The notes under the pieces were generated by a model, which saw nothing but the letters and a program-made list of their open reading frames with translations, made no database searches and was not told the origin of the DNA. Below, one piece after another: positions 1 to 14,700 of a DNA stretch of 64,000 nt. Origin of the DNA: Hyposmocoma kahamanoa (Eukaryota > Arthropoda > Insecta > Lepidoptera > Cosmopterigidae); contig NW_020653728.1 of assembly GCF_003589595.1 (NCBI RefSeq), positions 496,968 to 560,967 of the forward strand, in the 5' to 3' direction. How positions within the stretch are numbered: position 1 is the first letter of the stretch; each line of letters starts with the position of its first letter. A program made the translations under genes and the position numbers.

Positions 1-1030
1 TTAGTAGAAAGTGAACATATGTACAAGGTTAACACACCAGAAAATACCTAGTCGTTCGGGTCTAAAAAATGTCTCCGTGTATCTTTGAGAAATACAGAAC
101 ACATAAAAGAGATTCTAATTAAATTAGACATGTATGTAAATTATGTAAGTAAAAACAATGCCAAGTCCTTGTTACTTTTTAAAGTAAATATATTTTAAAA
201 AGGAACGACGACTTGGCAGTTTTTTTACTTAAGTATTTTTATTTTTAGCAAAATTACTATTATACCACTAAATCAAACACGACAGTTACGAATTCACACA
301 ATCCAAAATATAATCCAAACAAATTAAAATGACGTAACAATGAGAGCACGTCACGTCCTGATTAGTGCGACACACGAGATGCGGTGTGCAAGCGCAAAAG
401 CGAATGTTATTCGTCATGACATATTACAACTGCCCACTATGGCATGCGGGTTTAATGAGTTTCAAACTATTTTTTTCACCAGATGTCTGGTTGTCTGCAA
501 TGGATTACAAAAAGGGACGTCCTTATCATGTTTATTAGAAACTTCCCATACTTTCTTACAAAAAAGGACTATTATGTAAACAATTTCCCATGAAGAGTTC
601 ACCAGCTTTGTTAGGTTCTCAGAGCTTAAAGTAAATATGCCATCCCATAAACTACATTCACGAAAATAACCAATAAACAATAAAAGAGACGTGGCTTGAA
701 TTATTGAAGAATTAAAGAATGAACAGAGACCTCACGCGAGACCGAGGGCAGTATGCAGAATTATTGACTAACCTTCACAAGTTAGAAAGGCACTACAAGA
801 AGAATAAAAAAGACAAAGTACCTTTATATAACGAAGGTGGCGGGTACCCACTGTCAGGCTGCAGCCTAACGTGTCGCGTGGCTAGTATGAAAGCTAGTGC
901 GGCCAAGACGATACCGTCCAGGCAACCGATGATGGCCAGAAGATACGCCCAGCGGACATGGCATCGACCTGAAACGAAAAAACTGGAATGTTAAAACTTT
1001 GCAATACCACATTTAGCATTAGCAGCAATA
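1..1030. other. no gene seen
   Basis: This is AT-rich sequence that should be part of LHFPL intron 2. The frame at 719-994 lacks any recognisable domain. I looked here for the TM4 exon of the LHFPL gene and did not find it. Confidence 0.6.
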
Positions 1031-1034
1031 GTTC

Positions 1035-1275
1035 TTCCAGGGAAATATTGTCACCTCATCTATTGCTGTTGCGATGTAACTTTCGTAGCGAATGTGAGCA
1101 TTACTGCGTTCCCGCTTTGAAGGGTAAGATACTGGTGAAATTACAGGAACATGGGACTTGCCAACTTACAGCTCAAAGTGACGGGCACGGGCAGTGCCCC
1201 TCAGACCTTTACAATATAAAGCTCTTCAGGAGCATGACTCGTTCGTGCCGTCACTTAACACCATTAAAAAATAAG
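1035..1275 (+). repeat. GTGAAATTACAGGCACATGG dispersed repeat, copy 1
   Basis: The family reads GTCCAGGGAAGTA, TGTGAGCATTAC, GAAATTACAGGCACATGGGA, TTGCGATTTAAAGCTCTGAG, GGACAGGCGTGTCGCTTACC, then TTCGTCCCGTCACTT. It has no coding capacity and its class is unknown. This copy is diverged in the 3' half. Confidence 0.75.
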
Positions 1276-1300
1276 TTCAACGTAGTACAATCTATTAGTA

Positions 1301-2525
1301 CTATCAAGTTTCCGGAATTAATAACAAAAAAATACTATAAATTTCTCAAATAATTCTCCGTTAGCGTTAATGCACTTTTTTATACGAATAAACCAATTTT
1401 GAAAACATTTATGCCAATCCTCCGCGACAATCTCTGAAACATATTTTTCATACTCTTCGACAGCCTCTTCGGGTGATGAAAATCGTAATTTATGGAAATA
1501 AATTTATTTATTTCATTAAGTCACAAGGTGCCAGGTTAGGACTATACGCGGGATGGTTCATAAGGTCAACGTTGTTCCCATTCAAAAATTCATTTATCTG
1601 TCTGGCCGTGTGATAACTGGCATTATCGTGGTGCAAGATGATACGGCGTTTACAGCTATTTTTAAGGAGTTTGTCAATAACTTCCAGCAAACAAATGGTC
1701 GTGTATCAATCACTATTCACGGTACAACTATTCTCCAAAGCAACAGTAGTCACGTGTCCAGTTTTATTAAAAAAAGAAGGAATCATCCGCATCCGCAAAG
1801 GCACTTTGCACGCGCGCCACTTTGGTTGGTTTCAGCTCATCTCCAAAGAACTATACGCTCGATTGCTGCTTTGTTTTGTTTTGGATCGTAACTATAAATC
1901 CGCGTTTCGTCACCTGTTACTATGTCCCACGCCGAATTTGACGCCCCTTCGTTGAATCTGGCAAGCATGGCATTGCACCAAGTGAAGCGATCCGTTTTTT
2001 GAGCCTCAGTCAAATCGAGAGCACACCTTTTTCACACCCAAATGTTTTTGTAGTATTGACTGTATTTGACTCATGCCTATGCCTAAAGATGCCCGAATGT
2101 CATGGTATGTCACATGCCTGTCTGTTTTGATCATACGGCGTACAGCATCGATGTTTTTGTTGTTCACAGCGGTGGCCTCACGAAATTCGTCACTGAGATT
2201 CACACGACCGCGTTTGAATTCTGCAAACCAGCTATAAATAGTCGTCTTGCATGGTGCTTCATCGCCAAAAGCAGTTTGAAGCCGAGCGAAGCTCCGCTGA
2301 GCTGTTAAATTACACTTAAAGTCGTAGAAAATCACACTAGGGAATTTTCACGAGTTAAATCCATGGTGATGTAGACAACCAATTTCTGAAATGACGCCAC
2401 AATGTAAAAACAAGTGACAGTCAGATAAAACAAATTGTATTCTACAGTCAAAGAGTTCCATTTTCATATGTTGTAATTATTTTTAAATATTGTTTATGTA
2501 AGTGGCCAGTTCCGGAAACTTATAG
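1301..2525 (-). mobile_element. mariner element with broken transposase
   Basis: Both ends carry the inverted repeat TATAAGTTTCCGGAA (one base different at the left end). The minus strand encodes mariner-type transposase in several frames. The N-terminal helix-turn-helix region is read from 2335 to 2006. A GDET-type first catalytic Asp motif lies near 1885-1925. HHDNASYHTA (second Asp) and YSPNLAPCDL, with the final Asp motif decayed from SPDLAPND, are at 1690-1508. A start ATG at 2364 is out of frame with the rest through a lost base near 2336. The element is inactive. It lies in the LHFPL intron downstream of exon 2. Confidence 0.88.
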
Positions 2526-2675
2526 TGCGCCCTATGTATTTGCAATCGACTCATCTGCCAGTTGTCACAAAACCAAAGTAAAACATTTGTCTTTTCTTGT
2601 TTTACTTTTTCACCGTCTTACCTTTTGAATTAAATAATACTTTTGATCCTATACGTTTAATAAAATGACACTCAC

Positions 2676-2774
2676 CAATATTATATTGGTCGGCCATAGG
2701 ACCGCAGGTCTCCTGCACCGCAGTCTCGTTCCATCCCGCTGGGTAGACTGCTACACCGGCCACCATGCTAACCG
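2676..2774 (-). CDS. LHFPL-family gene, exon 2
   Basis: This 99-bp exon was found by looking for the missing TM3 and second loop. The minus strand gives a polypyrimidine tract ending TTACAG, then codons for VSMVAGVAVYPAGWN and the loop cysteine in TCGPM, then a GTGAGT donor. It starts in phase 1 as required by exon 1 and ends in phase 1. It stands out as GC-richer than the AT-rich intron around it. The next exon is not in the window. Confidence 0.87.
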
Positions 2775-5700
2775 CTGTAAGAAAGAAATTGAAGTCATTA
2801 ATAAAAAAGTTTATTTACACTACGAAAACTAAAAAGAAATATTAAAAAACTAATGAAAACCAAAATGTCCGTTACTTTTTTGTACATAAAGTATAAATTT
2901 TGAACGAGATAAAAAAGCAATTTGCTGAAACGAAAAATTAAAGAATTTGTGACGGTTTACAAAGCGATATAGCAACAAGACAATTGAAAATTATAAAATT
3001 TTTAGAAACAGCAAAAATTATATAAATATTTAATCTTGTATATAGTAAGGTACAACAAGTCCGCGGAGTCACGATCCTCAGCAGTGAGGAAGCGATCAAA
3101 AAAGTACTACAAACATTTATCTATCAAATAGTTTCCTTAACAATGTGCTTACTGCACATTGGTTACAACTTTGTCTCATGAAAGGTAAGAGTTCGAAGTG
3201 TATATTTCTATTGTTACCATTGGAAAATAATTTCTTACCCACACCATATAATATACATATACATTAACGCTATAATTGTTTAATTAAATATTTATTGATA
3301 CAATGAAACGAAAAATAATAATGAGAACATTTTCTAATGCTGTTACGTACGCCAAGTATTATAATACTAAAAAAGTGTTCAAGTTTCTTATTTGTTTAGG
3401 TTTAGGTTCTCGGGGTTTCTCTCAGAGAAAAGTTGAAGTAACAGGTATCACGACTGTGGCATCACAGTACATTTGCTCAAATATTTTGTAAGCGCGTAAA
3501 AACATACATAATTTCATTAAGAAAGAAGATATCCATAATATTAACCTTAGAACTAAGTTCAAACTCGAGGTAACACAATTTCGTTTAACAAAGGTAAACG
3601 ACTCTTTTATAGGGAACTGTATACGTTTTTATATCTTGTATAAGATTCCAGCGCATTAAATTTAAGATTTACATTAAAAGCATTTTAATTGAAAAGTCGT
3701 GTTACAAAATTGAAGACTACGTGTTAAATAAAGATATAATAGCCAAGGTATAGGACCAAGATTCCACACAAATTTGATTTAAAATGTATTTCATAGCATT
3801 TAAATTGATTTGAAAAGAGCAACCCCTAGAGTTTCTTGTTCGATCTTCTCGGGGAAGTCAGCACAAGGAACGAGCAGTGGCTTAAAAAATGACGTTTTCA
3901 AGTGTAAATTTATTTCACCTATGGCGTAAATGATTTTTTGACTTTGGCTTGACTTTGACCACACACTAGCGAATCTGAAAGGAAAAGTATATCCACGTAT
4001 ATATCCACGTCATTAACAATCAAAATCAAATAACACTGCTCAAATAATCTAAATAAGAAATAGAGTAATCTTCCTCAGACTGAGCTCATCATTTATTGGC
4101 CATTTCAAAGTGACATTTATTAACACAAAGTGGAATCAAGACGCTATAGTCATCGTATGTCGATCGACACTAAAGCAAATGACAAAAATCTGAATAACCG
4201 GAACGTCGAAAAAGAAAACGATATCATCGGTCAACAAAAAACCATCGCAGTGAATATCTCCACTTTAGGAGAAAGACGCTTAACAATGTCCGACGGTCCT
4301 CAAAAACATCCGAAATTCATAAAAGTAGATATCGGCGCCACGTATCACAAAAATTATTTAAGATACTTGAGCTGAACGTTAATGTAGTAAATGGAATTTG
4401 TATGGGGTCCTGACATTGTCAGTATCAGCGAAGTCCACGCATTCCAACCTTAAGGGTTCCTTTTGCATGCTGGTAGGGGCTGTCAGTCTACCCGCAGCTT
4501 GCTTGTTCTAGGTGGTAGCCAACAAGCTGCAATGTAATTATAGGCCAGATCATATTTTTATTCATATAAACAAAGACTTTTCACGACAAAAGTGGTCAAC
4601 GAAATAAGGGACGGAAACAGATATAATATCGGCTTGCAAATAAAACTGTTATAGGACTGGGAAGACTTCAATTTTGTTGGTATAGTTGGCCCTCACTTAT
4701 GTGTCCACTATTAATACTGAGCGCCATACAAATAGTTGATACTTAAGTGAGGGCACCGACTGTGCATGAAAGAAATAAGTATAGAGTGATAGCTCCGAAG
4801 GCCATGTTAGTAAGTTTTATTAGGTACTTTAATTAAATAGGAGAATTGATCAGAAACAATTTTTCTGACAGAAAGAAATTAAATGGAACTTGGCAACTTT
4901 TTTACATTATATATTTTATAATTTGTGTTTATTTGTATATGTATATATATATATATTTGTCACATCATTTTGGTCTAATGATTTGTTCTAGAAAATAATT
5001 ATTTATCGCAATTTCATACTACCGCAATTATCAATAGGAAAGTCAAAGATCTGAGTCGGTGAGTGGTCGAACGATCGTCCACGGTCGGCCAACGTTAAGA
5101 AAGCTTTGATAATTTGAATTTCTCTCATTTGTCCGCTAATTAAGGGAAACTGCGACTGGTTTTCGAAATCAATGCACAAATTAGCTTACATTATAGTTAT
5201 TACGCAAAACCGCCATCTTGGAAAATACATTGTTCTATCAACAACCAACTAAAAAAAAAACTGTGGGCCACAAACCATATAAATACTTGGACAGTTTTGA
5301 CATACTTTGTCGTGATATGATGTTAATTGTTCTTAGGCAATAAAACTATTTTTTACGATCTAAAGTTTTCGTGCCATGAGGCCCATAGTCATGTCATGGT
5401 TAGTTATGGTCAAGATCCGTGAGCTGAGACAGCCGTGACCATAGGACCTGACAAAGGGCCCGAAACGTTAGTTTGTTTGAAAAAATAAGAAGAAATATAA
5501 GTTAGAAATAATTATAACTTATTATAAGAAAAAGACCTCAAAAGTTTGTTGAATTACATTTTTTTACAATTCACCAAGTTTTATTGAAATCGGTTGCCGG
5601 AAAGTGCGCGAAACCGGATTTCCCCTAGTTTGCCACCCTTAGAGGTGGAATATTTTCTTCAAATGGGATTTCTGCGAATGGGACCAATAATGAGAAAAAA

Positions 5701-8700
5701 AAAGAATCGTCGAAATCGGTTCACAAACGCCAGAGTAATCGCGTAACGTACCTACACACAAAAAAACAGACGAATTGACAGCATCACTCTTTTTTGAAGT
5801 CGGTTAAAAAATAGTTTCATTTCCTATGTGTAACAATCGCGAAAACCTAAGAACTTATTTGTTATTTTCTATTGTACAACATAATTATAATAATAATAAG
5901 AAGCCAGACTATATAAATGACCAGTTTTCAAAGTAGGAAGTTTACAATGAATACCAGAGCAACGACGTTACCCAGAACATCCAGACCAGAAACAATTTTA
6001 AAAAATTCGTTGCCAAAATTGTCTCTACCAAAACATAACCCGATACCTCCTCAATTGCCCACACCCTCCATCGCCCACAGAGATCGTCAAACATTTGTCA
6101 TTTCATTATACTGTAAAAAATAAGTGATGGAAATAAACCAGATGTCGTTTAAAGTGATAATGTAACTTGTTTCCAACTGAGCCAATCAAGCATAATGGTT
6201 TCAACAGCAAGCACAAAGATTGCAACAAAAACTTTTACTAATTAATTCATTTAATAGTATACCCATATATTTAATTTTAAGTATTAAAGTCTACTTTGCG
6301 AGATTTGTATAGTGCGTGCTAAATTAAATTTATATATTTAATGTAATAATTTTTAACTGTATACTGTGAATTGTTTTAATTTATTTTTTATGTGATCTAA
6401 ATCACACTATCCCAACGTGGCCCCTACCCTGGCCCCCCAGTAGGTGCTGAAGAGTCCTAGGAAGGCGGTGGAGCTGTCCAGGGGGTGCTACCGCATTTGA
6501 TAATAAAAAACTGAATTATCTATATAACTTTTTAAAACATAATTTTTTCCTCAATATATTTTTGTGTTAAGTTAAAGTAAAAGATACGTGTTTTCAATTA
6601 TTTTTTGTGGTGCTGGGCGCGGCGTTGACATTTTTTTGTCTTGCTTAGATAAGCCAAAAAAATATTAGAGTGCCAAAAAGTTTGAGAATCTATGATCATA
6701 ACTTATATGTTTATGTTATTTATTGTTTTATTACCAATAAATATACAATAGGTAAAGTGATTTATTTTTTGATGAACCACAATAGGTAAATAAAAAACAA
6801 ATCTTATTGATTTCTTTTTCGGTGACCTATTGTACTCGTATGGATTGTGATATTTCGAATAAATTATTTCATTTGATTGCGGTCTAAAGTCTAAGAGCGC
6901 GTTCCCACTATGTCGTCACGTTTTATTATCGTTGGACGACTGTCGTGTTTAGCCTGTTCCCATATCACGACTATCTGTCGTGGACGATTTTTTATCGTTG
7001 AACGACTGTCGTGACTAGCTGTTCCCACTAGATCGTGACAATTTATCGTTTCACGACAGCCTCCTTGTCGTTTGCACGACAGAATCGTTTGATGCACTGC
7101 AGTCGCTTGTATGTTCTTTTAGAAGCCGGTAGTGTGTGTTCGCTCCAAAGGGATGAAGACGAAATTTTAATAATGTGTTACTTTTTAAAAATGCGGAAGA
7201 GGAAGCAAACAAAGAAAAGAAAGTTTTGGGTACATCCAATGCTACTAAAAAGAATTCCATAATTCCATTAGGGTTATGTCAAAAGATATACGAAGTTGCT
7301 TTCTTTTCGGTATTGTCAAAACCTGCTACGACCAGAGATGGGCAATGGGTTAAATCCAATCGAACCCGCGTGTTTTCACCAGGGTTTTGCCAGAAGCGCC
7401 GAGTTTTAACCCATTTCTGCCCAAAATCGTGGGCAGAAACGAAGAGTACAGAATTTGGTATAATTCCAACACTAACAACGTAATATACAATAACTTGTAA
7501 CAAATTTCTATATTTTTATTACACGAAGAAGAGGCATCTCCACATAATACCCACCACCTGTCGATCTTGTGGATTCTCAATGAAGATCGATTCAAGTGCA
7601 TACGATCTAACGGTTTTTTGTATTAATTTATTGATGAACCTTTCAACCGAATCTATTCAATAGAAAGGTAAATCGAACTGTCCTGATAATAAAGCAACAA
7701 ATATTTTGTAATAATATATATAATTAAATTTGAACAAAACTCAATTCACAACAAATATTTAGACGTAATTAGTTTTTGCCCTCAATTTCGAGTTTTAACC
7801 CGATTTAAACCCGGCGAACGAAGCGCCGGGTTAAAACCCGGGCGCTTGCCCATCTCTGGCTACGACCCAACGCTACTGCAAAGCGAGCAGAGGGCGCGGG
7901 GTACGAGAGGGGAGGGCAGGGAGCAGAATACGTGCGGACAGCGATAAATAAAACCTGACGACTATAGGAGCTGCGACAATCTGTCGTCACGTTTTTATCG
8001 TGACGTTTTTTTATCGTCTGACGACTGTCGTTATAGTTGTTCGTACTGTGACAACAGATTGTTGTTGTAACGATAAAAAATCGTGAGCGACAGAAATCGT
8101 GTCGTCCTATATGTGAACAACTTCATTTAAATATACAAGCCACGACATTGTAAACTGCACGACAATCTGTCGTCGCGACATAGTGGGAACGCCCCCTAAG
8201 ACTAAAAGACTTAGGACACACAACGTAAGTACAGTGAACATCACGCTGATATCACCTTAGATTGTACTAACGTGTGAGACACATAATTCATTTCAAACAA
8301 CAAAAGAATCTACCTACAGAGTCAAAAGGTTCTTAAGAAATACCAAATTGAGAATTGCAAGACGCAATTCGATTCAATTCATAAGCTGCTTATCCTTGAC
8401 TGCAACAATACAATACAAAGTAATACAATAGAAGTGTATGTAGAACAATGTTCCCATGACTTTTTGGTTGTCTTTCTTTTGATAACGTTTCGTGCAACCT
8501 GTCGAAATTTTTAAACCTTACGATAATGTGAGTGATAGCTGGGTCAAGAGTTAAGTGGACACGGTTCGAATCTCTGTGGCAGCATGTATCTATGACGTTA
8601 AGGAGAGTTACCGGAGGAGAAGCGGGAAAATCTGTTTTGCTGGATTAAATGTTTTAGATATTTCCTATTCAATAACAGTCTTATAAAAAATATACGATAC

Positions 8701-11700
8701 ACCTAAGCGTATTGTCTAAAGAATGTGCTAATTCGTTACACGATATGAAGTACTTCACCAGACCATATAAAATCCTGAAAACACGCTAAAATAAAAGTGA
8801 AAAACGGATTGTTTAAGAATACAATGTCTAACTTTGCACATAATTTTTATGCGGAGATATTTCTGTTTGAGTACTACAGAGATCCTGCTAAATTTTGGTT
8901 TTCAACTGAAACCCTATATCGCACCCCTCGTGGAATAATAGCATACGTGAAGTTACGTCAGGGAGTAGACCCTACTCCCGATCTCCGTCCGACATCCGTT
9001 CGAAACAATTACTGCCAAATAAGCAATACTTGACCAAATGAAAAGACGCGTGATGCGAATGAAGCTTCATTCTTGATACTCTTGTCTTTTAATTTTGTGG
9101 AATATTACGTATTTGACAGTAATTGTTTTGGACGGATGTCGGACGGAGATCGAGAGTAGACCCCCAGAAATGTTTATTGCTCCGTTATATACAGAAAAAT
9201 ACAAGCCACATCCTCCCCAAGTCTTGTAACTCTATCTACAATATAAGTCGATAGAGTTACAAGAATTGGAGAGAGTGTGGGTCATATTTTTCTATATCTA
9301 ATGGAGTAATAAACGTTTGTGACGTAACTCCACTTATGCCATTCTTCCATGAGGGGTGCGATTATTAAATTCGAATTTACCTATCCTTTTGCTGACACTT
9401 GTAGACTGCGGCTCTTTGTAAATTTTTATTCATATTAATTGTCAGCGCGCCGGTTACTCCCGGTCGGTCCCTACACTACGGTACTGTACTACGGTCCCCC
9501 CACTCCTCACCTCCTAAATGACGGCTGGCTTTGAAATACTCGCCTTAATTTCTAAGTTACGTACGTATTTGTGGCTGTTTTAAGGAAAGTATCCTAATGA
9601 AACCGGCATGCTCACAATCCTTAGAAAATGTGTGATATCCTTTACCCCCGCTGGACCATGGTGGTGAACTATGCCTAAACCAATTTCTTAGAGAGAACCC
9701 GTGTCCAATAGTGGTAGAGTAGAGTAAAGTATAGATGCTAAGGTTGCCTGTGAGAAATTACTTAAAACAATAAGGCTAACAGTAACAATGTACATTTATT
9801 TCTTCGTGCGCTTTTTGTTTCATTTCCGGTGTTGTGCAATGAAGTATAAATATGTCTTCTATTTTGTTTGGTTTAATTTTTCACATTGGAGTTAATGAAA
9901 TAATTTTGAAAGGTTAAAACCAAATTATTAGTATTTAATTAAATTAATTGCTATGGGAACGATTTTTTGTAAACCATGAAATAGACAGTAAGCGTAAAAA
10001 GTGCAGTACGTAACGTCAAGGAGGTATAATTGCCGGTTATGAACTACAGAGAAAGTCATTTTCATGCTCAGTTAAAGGTTGTAATCGTTCTTGATTTTTG
10101 CGTAAAAAATGATCAGGCGAATTTATAATGATTTCATTAGAACCGAAGAAATTCAATATGTTCGCTCAAAACTTATGAAAATAGAAGAAAAACGATCGAT
10201 GGTATCAGTTTTAGCGCTACTTTTCGACGGGGGAAATTACCTGTTCAAATATACATTGATCTTAGCGCTTGCCGATGACGTCACCAACTTAGAACATAAC
10301 AGTGCCAACGTAATTATAATATTACAGCAATAAAGATAATTGCAAAGTTGCACAAGAGCCATATAATTGTTTCGAGTGGCTCATTACCGCTTTGTCATTT
10401 TGGTGGGATTTTTTTTAATGAAAAGTACAACTTACTTTATATATCGCAGTACTTAAGGAATAAAGTTTAGGCAGACAGCAACTTGTGGTTATCCCTGTGT
10501 CAGGAGTACAGGATTTATAAAAAAATATAGGTAATTAAATGTAAATGTGGGAAGAGCTAAATCTCGACGTACATCTCAGTTCGCATGGGGATATCATTAA
10601 AAATAATTAATTTAATTTAAATTTTTAAGTTGACTATATTTTAGTAGCAGTAGAACTCCTTTTGAAAGAGTTCGTCCAGGGAAGTAATGCCACCTTACCT
10701 ATTTCAGCCGCCAAGTGTGAGCATTACACAGATTTGGAGGCTAGCGGTGCTGGCGAAATTACAGGCACATGGGACTTGTCAACTTACGTCTAAGGGTAAG
10801 GCAGTGCACCTCAAATCTTTGCGATTTAAAGCTATAAGTGGCACCGCAACTGTTACGGACAGGCGTATCGCTTACCACCAACTTCGTATTACAAAAACAA
10901 GTTAAAAGTATCAAGAAGAAATGAGCCTGTGTAACATAATGGTGTGAATGGAGTAAGAGATATATCAGGAGTATAGTGGTCCATTGACGTTGCCTACTCC
11001 AGTGGGAGATTTTTTACATGCTTTTTACCTGACTAATCAAATTTCAAAAATTCAACCATGGTAGTCGTGCTAGAATAAGGGACGTTATATCTACTTTGCC
11101 AACGCTACCTAAAGAACACCTTGACGAGAAACAAGATAAAAAAGTTAGTGCTTTAAATTGGTACCAACGGAAATGCAACCAGGGACCTTGGCATCTAGAA
11201 CTTTGAATGCTAATCGCTGTGTATCGCCGAAGTTGTCATTGTATAGCTATCGCGAATCCGCATTCCAAGCGTGGTGCTTAGTTTAGAGCAAGTGCCTTTG
11301 TCCAATACAAACACAGTGTTTCTGTGACAACCACAGCATTGAGTATACATGTTGATACACACGTACTTTCAACTAACGTGTATCAAGACATTCTCAAACA
11401 AAATTTTTTTTAAGCAATAAAAAGGCACGTTTACCCGTGCATTCCTTAGAGGATGGACGTTTACAAGTGCATTCACACCTTAGCGGATATAAAAAATTAA
11501 GTTCACACACTTATCCTCCCATAAATATATACAGATAACATAGAGCATAAAGTCTATATAAGGTGTGTTAAAAACCTGGAAGATGGAAAAAAATTAAAAA
11601 CTTCCAGTCAAAATTGTAAGTTTCGTAAAAGTTACACCTATTTGTGATAAAGAGATGAGACGTTGCGATTGGGAATGGAAAATCGAGCGTTGCATCATTT

Positions 11701-14700
11701 CAATAACGTTAGTGTTCAAATTTGCAGTTCAACAAAATGTTTATATAACCTGTGGGCGCGTATACTTACACTAACGTTGAAAATAAAATGACCACGTGAA
11801 ATGGAAAGTGCTTAATGGCTAGAGAGTTGCTGAGATTAGTGGTTTTGCACGCCAGTGTACGATTTTCCATGCACGGTGCACAGTTATCTCCTGTGCCATG
11901 GTTATTTATGTCAACACTGCCAGGGTGAAAGTGAGCTCAAAGTGGCTCCTAGATACGTAGATAGAGAACCAGTGTCTTCCGGTGGAGTCATTAAAAATTT
12001 AAGGTGAAATTACAGGCACATGGGACTTGTCAACTTATGACTCAGGGTGACGGGCGCAATGGCAGTGCAACTCGGGCCTTTGAGATTTAAAGCTCTGAAT
12101 GGTACTGCAACTGTTATGGACAGGCATGTCGTTTACCATCAGGAGCACAACTTGTTCGTCCTATCACATAGCATCAGAAAAAATCCATCCTCTAGAATCA
12201 CCTGTCTCCATCCCAGAGTCCTAAAATAAGTCCAAAAGTAAATTATACGGTGGGTATTTTTTATGTAAGTGATTGTTTGTAAGTGTAATGGGTAGGTAAT
12301 AAAGTTTCTTATTTGATTTAGGCAAAGATCTAACTAGAATGTCGTCAACATTGTTGAAGGAATTAGTTTCTCGAATCTGCACGTGGTAATTGGCACGTAT
12401 ATAGTACATATTTGAAATCAGTAATTCCCACGTCCATAATTCGGCGATGTCAGCAAAATTGTGATGAAGATATTTACGTGTGGCGCACTATAAGTTTCCG
12501 GAATGAATAACAAAAAAATACTATAAATGGTCAGAAATGAATTTATTGTTTTAATTTTATTATATTATTATATATAGGTATAGGTTACATTATTTATTTT
12601 ATTGAATATCAGAATTTTTTTACCACAACGATGTTTACATATTTTTTGTGAAAATACTCCATTAGTCTGGTGTTATTTTTGATACAAATAAATTGTAAAG
12701 GTATTTGCCTGAGTAAAACAAAACTTTCATAGGTTGCAATACCTTATGCATATATGTTACAAGTACAGGGAAGTATAGGTTTAGTGGTAAGTTAAATGTT
12801 TTAGTTCAAAATTGTAAAAGATTGAAAAGTAGTTAATAACACAACCAACCTGATGCTGCTTTTTTGCGGGTAAAATAATAAAAAAATAATAACTCTCTTT
12901 GGAGAAAACTCGTCCGTGTTCAGCAGTAGGTAACTTCAACCGCTGGTGAAATTACAGGCACATGGGACTCGTCAACTTATGTCTCAGGGTGACGGGCGCG
13001 GTGACAGTACCCCTCAGGTCTTTGCGAAATAAAGTTCTGAGTGGTACTGTAACTGTTATTGACAGGCGTGTAACTTACCATCAGGCGCACGACTTCTTCG
13101 TCCGTTCATTCGTTACATGGACATAAACTTTTTCTGATCGGCTTAATGCGACTTCGTGTCGAAAGGTGGTGACTCCCATGTGGATTAGTAAAGATGGTAA
13201 CGATGAACAAATATACATATAACAATTAAACAAACCGGCCCACCGATATTCTACAGCTTTCCGATCCCAAATCTGTTACGTGGATGATATTCTAATTTTT
13301 AAGCGTCAATGATGTTACGAGTAAACAAATATTTTGTTTACCATAAAATGACAATAATTAGTGTAGCCAACAGACAAGGTATAAAAACGAATTTTTCGTA
13401 ATACACAAATAAGTATAGAGTGCGGCGCAATAACGCCGATAAAAGAATTGCAATATACAGACTTGGCGGCCAAGTTCAAGTTAAAGTCGTTCAAACTTTT
13501 TGAAACCTTCACAATGAAAATGCAATAAACGACTATCGACTTAAATATGATGGTAAGCAGCTAACTAAATGAAAAATGAATATAACATTTCAATTAATTT
13601 AATCATTGATTAATCGTCGTCCAAAGCAACAAAATCTTCCGGTTTGGGCATATGAGCCCTAATTCGTCCAAATCTATCTTTATCGATGTTCAAGCTCTTT
13701 CGTTTGCATGCAATCTGTTTCTCCAACTGCCCTCTGAACATCATCAGCTCTGATCTAACCGCCTCAGCTTGCCTAACTCGATCTTTCAATGCTTCTACAG
13801 TTTCGTAGACGTACTTTATCTCACCCATTAGTGCGTATTGCGCCTCATCACGACAATTCTCAACGTTAGGTCGATTGTAGTTCCTGCTTTGCAACCTAGT
13901 CTGACCCTGCTTGCATTTCAACTCTAACTGTCTTAAGGAATCCCTTAAATGGTCTAAAAGATTTTCTATATCCGCGATCTTCTGCAAATTATCTTTCAAA
14001 CTAGCCTCTAATGCTTCACAGCAACTTTCTGTAGCTTCAATTGCCTCAGCCAACGCTTCATTGGTTCTTTCAGATTGAATTTTTAAATCTTGACCTCCCT
14101 TGATTATAATATTCAACAAATTATTTCTTAAGTTCGCCGACTTCTGTCTAACCTCATCACAGTTACGTATACTCTCTGCAACAAAATGTTGCCAAAATTG
14201 CAAAGTTGTTGCGTTTTCTGGCCAACGGTTTACACCTTGATGTTTGAGAATTAGTGATGAATCCGGTCCCATTTTCAAGTTTGTCTTATCTACTTTTAAA
14301 GTTACAATTTTATCACTCCAATCGCTTTCTATAGAAGCTTTGGCAGCTCGATCTTCCTCTAACTGTACGTCTACTTTCCTTAAGGTATCGTAGAAGAGTC
14401 GTCGTATTTCGCCAACGATAGAATATTCTTTGATTAATTCCTGTTCTGCATCGTCTCTTACTAAATCAGGCTCCAATCTATTTGTTCTTAGTTCTATACA
14501 TTCCATGGAAATTGCTGCAGGCAACATGAGAATTCTAGAAGCTCCTTTTAACCTTCGTCTATCAGTTTCCAATGCCTCGATTTCATTGTCCATCGCTTTC
14601 AAAGCATTCTCAACTTCTTTCGTCCAGAAACTCAAATCTTTGACTCTTTTTTTCAACATACCAGTAGATTCATTGCTTTTTGCCCCAATACCTTCAAATG

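Noticed and set aside
719..994. 91-codon open frame as a gene
   Set aside because: The residues show no domain, and a repeat-like stretch follows. I could not tie it to any retroelement family with confidence.
8525..8590. tRNA-like block with CGGTTCGAATC
   Set aside because: Only the T-arm is convincing. It is probably a fragment of a tRNA-derived repeat.
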